Assembly: GCA_026545225.1 (NCBI GenBank)
Contig: CM048846.1
Span: forward strand, 20,396,001 to 20,460,000
DNA: 64,000 bases
Source: Cornus controversa
Lineage: Eukaryota > Streptophyta > Magnoliopsida > Cornales > Cornaceae
Direction: 5' to 3'
Notes under the pieces: generated by a model
The model's input: only the letters and a program-made list of their open reading frames with translations
Database searches by the model: none
What the model was told of the DNA's origin: nothing
Position numbers and translations under genes: made by a program
Part shown: in pieces, positions 48,401 through 59,183 of the stretch
How positions within the stretch are numbered: position 1 is the first letter of the stretch
Layout of the letters: each line of letters opens with the position of its first letter

Positions 48401-51400
48401 AGAAAAGAGAACTGCTCTCCTATGCTCTTTAAAGCTGCCTAAAGCAACAGTTTTCTATTCATAAAATACTTCAATCATGTAGAAGAGTTACATTTTCAAA
48501 AGTTCTTTTTATTTATGGTTCCAAAAAAAGTTATTGACACCCTTCTTTGCTCATTTCTTGTTCTGGCCCAAAGCCACAACTCATGAAAAAAATAATAAAC
48601 AAATTCAAAGTTGTTTGTGACAAAATCTTTTGGACCCCAAATTTAGAGAAAGTTGAGGCTCATAATTCCGATGCAACTTGGAATTGAAGAACTAAGTGAT
48701 TGCCGATTCTGTCCCATTTACATGTTTTGCACCTAATTGGAATTGGCAGCTTTATACGAATCAAAATGATTCACTGTCAAGTGTCTAACTTCTATTACTA
48801 ACCACCTTCCATTTGAAGAAAGCAACAATAAGGACAGTTATGGCAGTCTAAAGTTGTCTTTGTAGCTATCATGGTTTCTTTTCAATTTGGTGTTTAATGC
48901 TTCTTTTAATTGGAATATATCAAGTAATTCCTGTTATATAAGAGAGTAATGTATACCAAGCTGGCCATATAAGCTTATATAAGAAAAGCCATTGCCCAGT
49001 GTTAGTCCTCATTAAATCATTAATCAAGAATGCATAAAGTGGTCTTACACTCGAATACATGTTATTGCACTTGTGCACTTGTCTATAGTGGTTATAAGTG
49101 AAGAATTTGATTATTTTTCTAGGTTTATTAACCACATGCCATCTATATTAAGGTTGCAAATTTTTGGTCCTTAGTTAAATATTGACGTGAAAATTTCAGG
49201 GCATTGATGTGGAATAGTTGAATGAGTGAAGTTTAAAGAGATTTATAATTATAAAGTAGTGATGAGTCTTAAGCTTAATACTTTAAAAATGATTTAATTT
49301 ACCCTGCTTTCATTTGTTTATTAAGTGAAATAACAGAAATAAGGAATCATATATTTAACATGGCTCTACATTTAAATGTTTTAGGGCTTGTACTGCATGG
49401 GTTCATGTCTTCAATAAATATTTTCTCCTTATAATACCAATGACTTTCCATGAATGCTTGCCTAGGAAGAATCATGTATCATTGATGCTTTTCAAGGCAG
49501 GGTAGCCATTCAATTCCTAAAATATTATAGCCACATCAAACTTCAACACTTGTTTAGAATTACTATTCAGTAGTTGTACAGGCCTTGTTGCGCAGAACCT
49601 TTTTTTAATCTACAAGTTATATTCACATCAAACTTCAACATGAACTTGTTTAGAATTGTTATTCAGTAGTCGTACAGGCCTTGTTGCCCAGAACCTTTTT
49701 TTAAGCTACAAGTTATATTCCTTTTATATCAGTTTCTGTCTTTGAGCTTTATGGAAGAAAACAAAAATGGTTCTGCAAGTCAACTTGTTAATCATTTTAC
49801 AGATCTTATCATGATGGGGAACACTACAATAGTGTACGGTTAAAGGACGACACTTGCATTGGACCAGCTAGGCCAATCATAATCAAGGTTTCCACCATTA
49901 TTATTTTTAATTTTCTTTTTAAATCTCTGATCCCTTATCACAGCTATGCTGTCTTACATGCCAATTTGAAGATCTAGTTGGTAGTGTAAGCCTAATAAAC
50001 TCTAGTTATGTGAAAGGCTGATGCTGATCTTTCAGCAACATCCCATCAAGCAAAAGTTGCTTTCACCAAGTCTAAAGGGGAAGCTGGTAAGAATTTTATC
50101 CATGCGGAATCCATCAAATTAGTCATGGTTGGAAGTGGATGTGAAAGTGCCAAAAAAGTTGAACAGGTGAGATTTTGCTACAAAACTTGCATGTTATTTG
50201 CCTCTCTTTTCATGTCTGCAGTTTCTGCAGTTAGTTTGAGTTTTAAACATGGCTATCTTATGTTGGTTTTACTATAATATTTAGCTTGCATAGAGCCTGT
50301 GAAGAACTTTTGTTTTGTTTTTCATTTTTTTTAATGTCAATTCCGTTCCAGGTTTTACTACAAGTGGGTGGTGATGTTGATGCCGCTATAGAGTTTCTCA
50401 TAGCGGAACAAGGAACAGAAGAGTACTTGGTTGAAAGTGATAAACATCCTTGTTCAGAGGATAATTCTCATGGTAATGGCCGGTTAGTACTTCTTTGTCA
50501 TTGGAGACACTTTTACGGTGCTTTGTTGCTGAATCATGCTATTTATTTATCTGATTTCCATCTTGGAAGTTTGCTTTCTATACTATAAGGAGGTATCTGA
50601 CATCAAATTGGCGCTATGATGTTCGTTTACCTGTTCTAGCACCTATAGGTGTAATTGGTGTTTTTGCTGATTGGGGAAGTGTGCCTCTTACAAGTAACTC
50701 TTTTTAGAAGAATCATCAGTTCTACAAATGTTCCACTTTATTTTTATGTTTGTAGTCAAGTGTTTTCTACTTTTTCTCATATTAGGTTAACATGTTTCTG
50801 AGTGTGTAGGCGATAGTGAAAAAGGAAACTGTGAACCAAGCAAGGAAGAAGTTTTAGACAACTCATGCAAACTGGATACATCTTTCCATCTGGAAAGAAC
50901 TTCTGATAGTAACAGTTCACGGCAGGATGAAAAGGTTTTTCAGTTTATTATTTATTTATTTTTAATATGCTAATCAAAACTATTTTTCTTCCTTATTCTA
51001 GCTTCATTTTAAAGTGATATTTTGTATATCATGCTTTTGTGCTACAGAAAATACCCAGAAACAAGGTTTGTCCATGTGGTTCAAAGAAGAAATACAAGTC
51101 TTGTTGTGGATCAGTTGCAGGGAGATCCTCCTCTAAATTTGCAATGTATGCTTCTTGAAAACTGTTTTACTGTGGGTTTATTTAAGTTTGTTAGAGAACA
51201 TTTTTTAGAGTTTATAATTATGTTTAAAACAAGAAATTTTTTTGGTTGACTTTATAGAGAAATTTTGCTTACTAGTGGTGAAGTGAACACATCTACAGCT
51301 AGTTAATGTAGATGGAGTGCAATGCTGCTTACAATAAAGTCACTTTACATCTGAATCTTTATTCATTTTCTTATTTTCCCCCCTTAGAACATAACATTAA

Positions 51401-52928
51401 ATCAGTAGAAACAAACATGACATAATTTCTATGAAAATTGGAAGACGAGATGGAGGCATTTGTTAATCTTGATTCCTCTGTGACACAGATCCTATACTTT
51501 TTTCTTTGTTCAATTGAGCTGCCAGTTCTTTTAGTTGTTACCAGTGCTGCTCTAAGGTGGCAACTCTTCCTTTAAGTTGCATTTTTCTAACACAGTATTA
51601 AACTTATGAGTTGTACTACAAAACTCTGGCAGAGCAATCTTGAATGAAAACTCGGATACAAAGATCTCAAAATATCAATTTGGTTTTATGTTGAGAAAGT
51701 TAAACATCCAACTAAAGAACTTTTTCTTACGTCAGTGATTGGTGGAAAGATTTAGGGAGAAGAAAGAGCACCTGGTGATTTTGGATTGAAGTTGATTCTA
51801 GACTATGGAGAGACTCCAGAATTTGAGGGTTAAAATAGCAAATAAAGCTGTCACTTGGTAAAATTAACAGTTGAATTGGAAAAAGTAGTCATTCATTGCT
51901 AGAGATACCCAAAACTCACACTATTCATTCTCGTAGATTGATTGTACAAAACAGGTATTAACGGAAGGTTGCTGACCATTGAACAGGAGCAGAATGGATG
52001 AACCGGAGAATTGCTTCTAAAGTACTTGTTTGATCATTGAAAATTTATCGAGTTAAAAGGGAAAATTTGATTTGCAAGTATAGGGCCAGCTATGCCTCAT
52101 TGTACATAGTATTCGATTGCATGAGATTATGTATAGAGAAAAAATGAATTTTGAATGAGGACGTTGAGATAGTAATTTGCATTATGAGAAGAGAAAATAT
52201 GAAAGCTTGAATTTTGTTTAACAGAAGTACTGTGTTTATTATATTTATCTTTATTGTTTGTTCCTTCCAACATTTATGTCGTTATGAATTACTAATAAGA
52301 ATTATTTGTTAGTAGAATATTTTTAGAAAGAAATTTATTTTTATACAATTTAGAATTATATAAGTGGGCATGCATGGTTTAATAAGTCTGACTTTTACTG
52401 AGGGTTTTCTAAATGACCAGATGTGATTTTGGCATTCCCAACCAAATTGATAAATGTTTCCATCTTGGTTTTGGTTTACTAGCTGTGTCATGCCGAGCCC
52501 CATCTGACTGCTTCTCACAATCTTTTGATTGATAAAATTTGACGACTTGACGCATCCTTACCTTTGAACACTCGCAATCTTTGAGAAACTTATTGAAACG
52601 AACTAAAGTAGTAGATTTTCTTGATTGTATATTGTAGGATATCCCATGTATTGTGAAAGTTAGTGGTTTGTTGTGTTGGTGATAGCTGATCAAGTGATCA
52701 TTGACAAGGCATAGAAGACACTGTCCTTAAGAAGGCACATAAATTTCTTTAATATCTATATCATATGTTACATTTCTAATGTGGTATTTTTTATTCAGAA
52801 ACCAAACAGTTGACTATGGCAAGGGTCGAAAGGAAAGAAAGCAAGGCAAGAAAGGTGAAGCTGCTACTGTTGCAAACCAACATGAATCTGAAGGAGGGCC
52901 GCCTGACATGGGTGCACTTTGTATTTGA
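39417..52928 (+). CDS. OTU7: OTU-domain deubiquitinase with UBA-like region and SEC-C motif
   Basis: Eleven coding exons join in frame at GT-AG junctions: 39417-39464, 43186-43292, 43407-43482, 43674-43823, 44095-44156, 49803-49887, 50017-50166, 50352-50472, 50810-50934, 51048-51145 and 52799-52928 (1152 nt, 383 aa plus stop). A basic N-terminus (MVKTKHKKSKPQKQPH) leads into the OTU cysteine-protease domain, about residues 25-165. The TADGNCFFR motif gives Asp46 and nucleophile Cys49; YHDGEHYNSV gives catalytic His155. LLQVGGDVDAAIEFL (from 228) is a UBA-like helix. The SEC-C zinc motif has Cys316, Cys318, Cys327 and Cys328. The tail ends DMGALCI. Layout and length match Arabidopsis At5g67170 (OTU7), inferred to cleave ubiquitin chains in the cytosol or nucleus. 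An in-frame ATG at 39411 could add two residues; the 43186 acceptor could instead be 43195. Introns 1 and 5 are swollen by transposons. Confidence 0.95.
40556..40812. mobile_element. Stowaway MITE in OTU7 intron 1
   Basis: Starts CTCCCTCCGTCCCAAAAT and ends GGAAAGGAGGTAG, flanked by TA (40554-40555, 40813-40814): the Tc1/mariner Stowaway signature. Subterminal ATGTC(T/C)CA words recur. 257 bp, non-coding. Confidence 0.9.
41001..42497 (-). mobile_element. Copia-type 3' LTR relic in OTU7 intron 1
   Basis: Read on the minus strand, a tract ending CCAAAGGAGGAGAA (plus about 42498-42512) precedes TGTTAGGAAAAAATG at 42497. This is the polypurine-tract and LTR-start arrangement common in copia elements. 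The other LTR edge is placed at TGATTAATATG (41001) with low certainty. No pol domain is readable to the right (42513-43140). It lies antisense to the host gene. Confidence 0.45.
44444..44806. mobile_element. TIR MITE in OTU7 intron 5, 363 bp
   Basis: The left end, TAATGCTATGTTTGGTACGC followed by AACAATGGAATGGAATG, is repeated inverted at the right end with two mismatches over about 37 bp. GGAATG/CATTCC words fill the interior and pair across it. TA at each outer end could be target duplication or terminus, so the superfamily is not fixed. The LTR element at 44813 begins six bases beyond its right end. Confidence 0.85.
44813..45297 (+). repeat. 5' LTR of the LARD-like element
   Basis: TG...CA; contains a TATATAATGGC stretch (about 45011) and a CT-rich tract after it. 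An identical 70-codon frame occurs in both LTRs (45068 and 47682) and reflects sequence identity, not a gene. Confidence 0.9.
46270..46764 (-). mobile_element. TRIM-like element with one inverted end, nested
   Basis: A 495-bp unit starting TGTAATACCCCGC and ending GCGGGGTATTACA, flanked by perfect TGATT duplications (46265-46269, 46765-46769). On the minus strand TGGTATCAGAGCC (46586-46574), the tRNA-iMet primer site, follows an LTR start seen on the plus strand as TGTAATACC (46589). The left LTR runs forward from 46270. At the right, only 46 nt (46589-46634) are in direct orientation; the next 130 nt (46635-46764) are the same LTR sequence inverted. So the element has LTR-type ends, primer site and target duplication, but a palindromic terminus. 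The outermost about 130 bp at each end therefore form inverted repeats. Confidence 0.75.
46766..47458 (+). pseudogene. Decayed open frame inside the LARD-like element
   Basis: One reading frame runs through the 3' internal region with only two stops (46991-46993 and 47243-47245), entering the 3' LTR. The predicted product has a Ser/Tyr-rich start, a coiled-coil-like acidic middle and no gag or pol motif. The Ser/Tyr-rich stretch continues, in compatible frame, on the far side of the nested TRIM-like element (46100-46264) if that insertion and one TGATT copy are ignored. It could be an element-specific ORF or a captured host fragment; I do not recognise the family. Confidence 0.5.
47427..47913 (+). 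repeat. 3' LTR of the LARD-like element
   Basis: Near-identical to 44813-45297; has TTTGTGTCC where the 5' LTR has TTTGTCC. Confidence 0.9.
48056..48402 (+). mobile_element. 5'-truncated LINE insertion in OTU7 intron 5
   Basis: Translating about 48150-48250 gives ERNRRSFDGEE, a motif typical of the C-terminal end of plant L1 ORF2. A 3' UTR and a poly(A) run (48387-48400) follow. AAAAGAGAA occurs at 48047-48055 and 48403-48411, a likely target-site duplication from target-primed reverse transcription. Confidence 0.75.
49532..49722. repeat. Two-copy tandem duplication in OTU7 intron 5
   Basis: CACATCAAACTTCAACA at 49532 and 49624 starts two units, each continuing TTGTTTAGAATT, ATTCAGTAGT and GTACAGGCCTTGTTG, then CAGAACCTTTTTTTAA and CTACAAGTTATATTC. 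The period is about 92-97 bp and the copies are nearly identical, so the duplication is recent. Confidence 0.9.
51146..52798. other. OTU7 intron 10, 1.65 kb
   Basis: Bounded by AAT|GTATGC and TTATTCAG|A. No element with clear ends is visible. Short open frames inside have no recognisable domain. Confidence 0.6.
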
Positions 52929-53439
52929 ACGTCATCTGGAGGTATTATTGCCACTTTATCAGAGCAGAGAGATCGCATACTAAGTCAGTCCTTGAACTGA
53001 GTCATATCCACATCCGATAAAATATTGGGTGACAACTGAGTGGTAGTTGTGGTTCTGGATTGTCTTTATAGTGATGACCCATATAGAATGTAAATTAATA
53101 TCCTTTCAGCGATGATGTGTATAAAACGTAAATGATGTTTATATTTCTGGTTTTCTTGTCTTTCAACAGAAGGTGCTTATGCTGTTACCACTGAAATAGA
53201 CATCAATTACAGGCGTCACAGGTCAGTGATGAGTTCTGTCTTTTGTTCTGGTTATTTCTGAACATATTTAACTGCTGAAAACTAAAATAAGCGTACATAT
53301 TTTCTGTTTCCTATAATCATGTGGGTCAGTCGTTTGATTTGCACATAATAAGTTTCTTTCCACATTTATTTTCGTGAAACACGTTGTGAAAACCGAAAAA
53401 GAAAAGTAGCACAAAAGAAAAAGTCCCACCTTCTTTTTT

Positions 53440-54005
53440 CTATCCCTAGAGTTTTGATTCTAGTGAGTATAACAATAGTTTTTCTACCTATATGTCATAA
53501 TTGTGTGCAGAGTGAAGATACAATTGATCATCTACTTTTCAACTGTACATTTGCGGAAGATCTATGGTGCTGGTTTCTACATTTTTTAATTGGGATCTTA
53601 CTGGGATCACTCTCTGCAGCAACTTTTCAACTGGTCTGTTGACAAATTCAAAGCCGGTTCCAAGAACTTTTCTGTAGAATGATAGTTGTATTATGTGGAA
53701 AATTTGAAGGGCAAGTAACCAAAGACTCCATCAAGGCTGTTCTCAGAATGCTCTTCAACTTGCAAGGTACACTACTTGGGAAAGTTCTGAATATTAAGTT
53801 TTCATAATTTTATCAATGGTGTTGGCTTTAGGTGATTCCATGGTTTTACTTTTACTTCATCTGTTATTTTCTTCTTATTGGAAATGGAGTTATTCCATTC
53901 TTTTATTGTACAGCGAGGGTATGCCCTCACTTGAATCCTTGTATTTTTCTACTTTTATAATACAAATTTCCCATTGAGGAAAAAGAAAGAAAAAAAAGAA
54001 ATTAG
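53440..54005 (+). mobile_element. 5'-truncated LINE (L1-type) relic, 3' end
   Basis: A frame at about 53454-53642 contains a zf-RVT-like motif CHNCVQSEDTIDHLLFNC (C-x2-C-x8-H-x4-C) followed by DLWCW, as found downstream of reverse transcriptase in plant L1 LINEs. A stop at 53640-53642 interrupts the frame. A typical LINE 3' tail follows (ATGCCCTCACTTG, TATAATACAAATTTCCCATTG, shown in two parts) and an impure A-rich tail (about 53978-54001). It lies just downstream of the OTU7-like gene in the same orientation and could affect its 3' end. Confidence 0.7.
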
Positions 54006-54092
54006 TTTTCTTGCTTGACATGCATTAAAATATTTGTGTTAGACTTGATCTATGAATCTCTTTTTTGTTTTGGCCCGTAAAATGGTTAATGG

Positions 54093-54250
54093 ACTAGGAT
54101 CCTCTTCTGTGGCACAAGGAGGGTGGAGATCACTCAAAGTAGAGTGGGGTCCACTTTGTTTATGAAAACTATACATTCTATAAATTGATCTCCACCCTTC
54201 ACCTATGCACAAGATGTCATGTGACACAAGATATGATCCTCTTTATAATC
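54093..54250. repeat. Small foldback
   Basis: The left arm, AGGATCCTCTTCTGTGGCAC and GGAGGGTGGAGATCA, pairs imperfectly with the right arm TGATCTCCACCCTTCACC and GTGACACAAGATATGATCCT. Probably a decayed MITE; no target duplication found. Confidence 0.55.
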
Positions 54251-55103
54251 AGATTATTATATGCTTAAAATGGTTAATCATTATTATTTTTTCCCTGGTT
54301 AGTATAATATTGAATCAAGCATTTTTGTAACACAAATCTCAAATCTCTATTATTGGTTTAGTGTTATGAAGAAGGTATAGGCTTTTTGTAACGGGTCGGA
54401 TGTTTGCAATTCGACCCAATCACCAGGCCACAGTCTGAGTTTGTTCTAATATTACTTGTAACAGGCCGGACGCTTTTTAGTAAGTTTGCGCTTCCTTGAG
54501 CCCTCTATCCAACGGTGAGATCTTAGTGAAAACACCCTTATATTAGTGAGTCTCGTGATAGATACAGAAATATTGTAAAGAGCCGAATGCCCGAAATCTG
54601 GTTTGAACCAGGCTGGTCCACACCCAATAGCCCAATGTTAGTGGGCCGGCCAATGGCCGAAAATATTCCTGGGCCTTTCCAATCTTATAATAGTATGTTG
54701 CTGAATTAAGTTAACAAACTGAGTGGTTATGTCTGTGTATTCTTTACTATATTATCTGGGCTGACCCATTTGGAAAAAGAAGGTGAAAATCATAATCTGG
54801 CCTGGGCCTTGATTATCTGGTCTGGCCCGTTTACATCCCTAGCCCAAGTCATCATGTCATGCTATGTGAAAATTGCAGAATTTTCTTTTGTATGTCCATG
54901 TGCTTGATCTTTTTATCTGTTTTATAATATGTGGACATGTCGCATCTTTAGTGATGACAAACTAAAACTTTCTTCATTAGAAGTTTTCTTTCTATTGAAT
55001 GATGCTACATGAATCCAAGAATTTCCGTGATTCCTTAATTCCCAAGAATCCCTACTAGCATGGCATCAATATCTATTATTTTAAATATATTTATGTTATA
55101 TTT
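54251..55103. other. Unassigned stretch with GGCC-rich words
   Basis: At 54380-54835 words such as GGGTCGG, GGCCGGAC and GGGCCGGCCAATGGCC recur, and GCCCGTTTACATCCCTAG at about 54824-54841 looks like the right end of a TAGGGATG-type hAT element. No matching left end is found. No gene. Confidence 0.4.
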
Positions 55104-55210
55104 GAGAGCACCGAATTGACGTTTTGAATTTAGAATTAGAGAAAATTTAGTTTAGAGTTTAAATTGAATTTTCTCCAATTTCAATTTTAGGGCACTGATT
55201 CGGTGCTCTC
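55104..55210. mobile_element. Foldback MITE, about 107 bp
   Basis: GAGAGCACCGAAT at the left is inverted at the right as ATTCGGTGCTCTC, and the intervening TTTAGAATTAGAGAAAATTT pairs with AAATTGAATTTTCTCCAATT. The target duplication is not clear. Confidence 0.7.
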
Positions 55211-55937
55211 GACAGTGAATAATTAGTTCGAGTGATTAATTTGAAATTCGTTTGCCTGACAATTTTTTTTAAAATTGAGGAAAATAAAAGAGCTTAATTT
55301 CAGTTAACAATCTTTTATGTAATTTAGATAATTCTCTGAATTTGTTCTCTCTTTTTGGAGTCTTAAAAATTATTTTCAGAGAATTTTATAATTTTATTGT
55401 TTTGAAAATTCATTTAGTTAATAGTTTTTGAAAACTATCTAGTTTTTAGAACTAAAAAATAGATGATAGTCCAATCTAATATTATATTGGGTGAAATATA
55501 CTTGCACCCCCTGAGCTTTGCTCTAACTACATATATATTTATAATTGACACATGATTAGACTCAACTTCAACATTATATGTATTGTCTGTTTTACCCTCC
55601 ATTGACTCAAAGGACATTCTTGGCTTCATTTTCTTTTTTTTAATTAGACAAAGCTACCCTTACTTCCCGTTTAATCTTAAGCCACACACACATATAGAGG
55701 GATAAAACAGTCAATACATAAAGTGTTGGAGTTGAGTGTAATCAAGTGTCAAACCTCAGGGAGTATGAGCGTATTTTGCCCTATTATATTTTCCGAGAAT
55801 TGTTTATGAAAAACTGAATCAATTAACCAAACTCTTGGCTTGCTTGATTCAGTTTTTTGAGAAAAGAAATTTTTTTGAAAAACTGTTTTAAGAAAATTGA
55901 ACCAAACGACGATGAACATATACAATGTGATGATCAT

Positions 55938-56125
55938 GAAGTGCTACAAAAGATAAGATTTGTTTGAGTCTTAAAAACGTAATGGAGTGATATTATTTTT
56001 GTGGTTATTAATACTCCAAGAAGGCAAGGGATGAAGTGCTACAAAAGATTTGTTTGAATCTTCAAAACATCACGGAGTGATATTATTTTTGTGGTTATTA
56101 ATACTCCAAGATGGCAAGGGACTTA
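55938..56125. repeat. Two-copy tandem duplication, 95-bp period
   Basis: GAAGTGCTACAAAAGAT starts each copy (55938, 56033). Each continues AGATTTGTTTGA(G/A)TCTT and GGAGTGATATTATTTTTGTG, then GTTATTAATACTCCAAGA and GGCAAGGGA. Few differences, so recent. Confidence 0.9.
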
Positions 56126-56432
56126 GACTATGAGCTAACATGAGCCTGTTTTTTTTGACTTAGGAGAAGATGACTTTTTTAGCATTTTCAATTCTTGGTT
56201 TTGACTTTGTCAAGCACTAAATTGTCGTGAACAAGACACAAATGGTAAATTCATGCAATGGAGTCTTTCAGAAAGGAAATCAAGGGCTTCCTTTTTTGGC
56301 AACTTCACTGAATTCAAATACAGGAAGAGAGTTCCATTCAAAGTTTTAAGGGTCAACCCTCTAAAGTGGAATTTGTTTTTTTTTGGGTTTCTTGCAACTT
56401 AATTTTGGCAAACTTAATTAATACGGTTCTGC

Positions 56433-56479
<47 letters not shown>

Positions 56480-57123
56480 CTACAAACAAAATATTGGAAG
56501 CTCTCTTTGGTCGTTAATTAATTTTTGCTCAATCCAAAACAAAACAAAAAAACAAAACCTCTTAGTGAGACTTTTAAGATTTGCATGTGTACAGATCATT
56601 TTCCATCAAATGATAGAAAAAACAAATGTGCTGTGACATTTGTAAAGGGCTGTCTAACAAAAATTACTTCTATTCGTGTTATAACAAAGACTTATTAGTG
56701 GGGTGGGAGGTTTAGCTGCAAGTAGAGACGAAGCCCTTCAACACAACATAGGTCATCAAAAGAATCTCGGAACTCACCAAAGCTTGAAAGCCAGAATATT
56801 TTAGAAAATTAATTTCTATTCAAAGAGTGCTTAGAACCCAATTCGAGACTTTCATTGAAAGGTATCGGAATAGGGCCGATATATGGGACCAAGTACGGTG
56901 TTCGCCCTACTGATTTTTTATTTATTTTTTTATATTCAATGTCTAAAATTTTGCTAAAATTAGTAAATGTTCCCACGAAATTTTCGGTAAAATTTTTCCA
57001 TTATTTTTTGGTTCTGGCCATGAGATGTTCTAATTTTTCAGTCTATAAAAAACGTTCTAATTAATAGTGGTATAATTAAAAATAAAAAATAGAAAGAATT
57101 GTTGTATGAGTACTATTATTACC

Positions 57124-57125
<2 letters not shown>
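56126..57125. other. Gene-free stretch with TA microsatellite
   Basis: AT-rich; a TA run at 56436-56473. No gene or element with defined ends. Confidence 0.55.
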
Positions 57126-57155
<30 letters not shown>

Positions 57156-57172
57156 TATTATTATTATTATTA
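57126..57172. repeat. TAA/TTA microsatellite forming a perfect inverted repeat
   Basis: About eight TAA units pass directly into about seven TTA units, so the tract is self-complementary. Confidence 0.95.
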
Positions 57173-57179
57173 TATATTA

Positions 57180-57330
57180 TAGTTGGGGTATAAGTTTGAT
57201 GAGCTCGGGTTTGGAGTTAATAAGTTTAATCCAAATCAAATCTGACGCCTAAAAGAGCTGATCAAATCCGTGCAAAAATCAAAATGGGCTCAGATTGGAT
57301 GCAAATGGGCTCGTGTAAGTTATATCCCTA
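57180..57330. mobile_element. Probable small hAT-type MITE
   Basis: TAGTTGGGGTATAAGTTTG at the left resembles the complement of the right end, TAAGTTATATCCCTA; subterminal GAGCTCGGG/GGGCTCG words pair. Flanking octamers ATATATTA and ATACAACA match only partly. Confidence 0.45.
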
Positions 57331-57695
57331 ATACAACATTTGTAATAGGGTGCAAACATTTTTACCATGAGATGTGCTAGAATTGGGATCATTTTCTGTG
57401 CACACGACCGTTCATTGCACTGAAATCATACCTCACCCAGTATATTGAACTGTTTGATCCTGTAATGTCTTTTGGAAGGGAAGTTGCAGAGACTTATACG
57501 TGTGGATGTCTTCTAACTATGTAGACGCGGTTTATGAACATCGAGAGAAAAATGCAAAGCGAACAATATCTACACGATACACGATGTGGGCGGATCGTGA
57601 CTAATGGTATCAAAGTCAGTTTTTCACGTTAGCTTCCTTTCGGATGATTGTAACGTTCCACATCACTTGAGGGGAGAAGTTGCTGGAGTTGGGTG

Positions 57696-57701
<6 letters not shown>

Positions 57702-57724
<23 letters not shown>
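57702..57724. repeat. GA microsatellite
   Basis: About eleven GA units. The complementary CT type occurs at 58085-58109. Confidence 0.95.
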
Positions 57725-57726
<2 letters not shown>

Positions 57727-59183
57727 TGATTGGATCAGCTGGAGGTGGGTGAATAAGAGCTTGCGTTTTCAATTTTGTTCTACGAAAGGAAAAAAGCAGC
57801 AACAAAAGTAACATATATGGATCAAAAACATAAAAAATCAGATAATGAGAAAACTCGTTCATCCAACATTGACACGTCTTAAATTAGCCCCATTTGCATT
57901 CTGGAAAGTTAGGTGGTGGTCTCCTCCATTTTTGGGGGTGCTAGCTTGGCACCCATTATTGATAGCTAGTTAGATATTATTAGGAACCAATAAATTAAGT
58001 TAATTAACCATATTACATGATTACCATCAATTTAAAATTATTAAGGAAAAGTGGTATTGATTTCCATGACTGCAAACCCCTCCCCCTCTCTCTCTCTCTC
58101 TCTCTCTCTGTGGTTACATGTTAATTACTTGGAAAGTACTTTATTAACCAGGGAACATTATTAAAAAGTTATTAATTATTTAAGAGGGTCAGAGAAGCTG
58201 AATTGAGCAATTTTTCAAATGAGTAGGTATGAGAGAGGTGATGATGTCATACATCACCCTCTATCACATACACCCATTTAAAAACTGTCAAGGAAGATTT
58301 ATTAATTTTCATTATTTAATGTTTATGTTACTAATTTAGAAAAATTAGATGGATACAAAGCTTAGAACAATTAATACTTCCCTCTTCACGTAAAACGGTA
58401 AACTTTTTTTCTTCTTAATGTGACGTGATATAATTGTACTATATTAGTAAATTTGTTACTAGTTTGATCCACATAAAAAAGTATATATATATATATATAT
58501 ATTTTTTGTAATATTATAAAAGTATCATAATCCATGGTCAATGATATAATGACACGGTGTTAGGATGAGATTTCTCTTTGTAAATAATTCAATTGGAAAT
58601 ACTATTGATAACAACAATCCAATTTTGAAAACTCAGTTGAATGTCCAAATGGCGTATTGACATAATGGATCGATGTATGTTGAGTTAAATCAATCCTTAT
58701 TGCTAGAATATAAATATGGTCCTAGTTTGACAAATGACTAAAATTATCTTTAAAGATGTCCTCATCTTATCTGAATCGGTCTATGCCATCACAAAGCTTC
58801 ATTTTCTTGTGTTAAAGTAAATTTAACCCATCATTATGTTTGTTTTCATAATGTACCGACAACGTGTAACAAAAAAAAAAAAATTAAAAAAGAAAATTTA
58901 TGTGATCAATTTCATTCATATGAAATAAAGATGACGATGATAACGGTGATGAGGATTGCAAGGTTACAAATGTTTTGTATGAAAAATCAAGGTTTGAATG
59001 GATTAACAATTGTTTTGGTTTTCAAGAGGTGCACTTTAATGGTATTTTTCTTTATCTTTCAAAGTAAAGTATTGAGAGTTTAAGGTCCCGTACGAGCATA
59101 AATGATGTGTATTATTTGTCAGGACAAAAGTAAAAAAAAAAACCACTAGCTCTTGGTTGTCTCTTAATTTCTTTCTTTCTTTA
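57725..59183. other. Gene-free AT-rich stretch
   Basis: Contains the CT repeat at 58085-58109 and a TA run at 58483-58502. No gene or bounded element seen. Confidence 0.55.

Noticed and set aside
57629-57862. Minus-strand 77-codon frame
   Set aside because: Driven by the GA repeat and poly-Leu composition.
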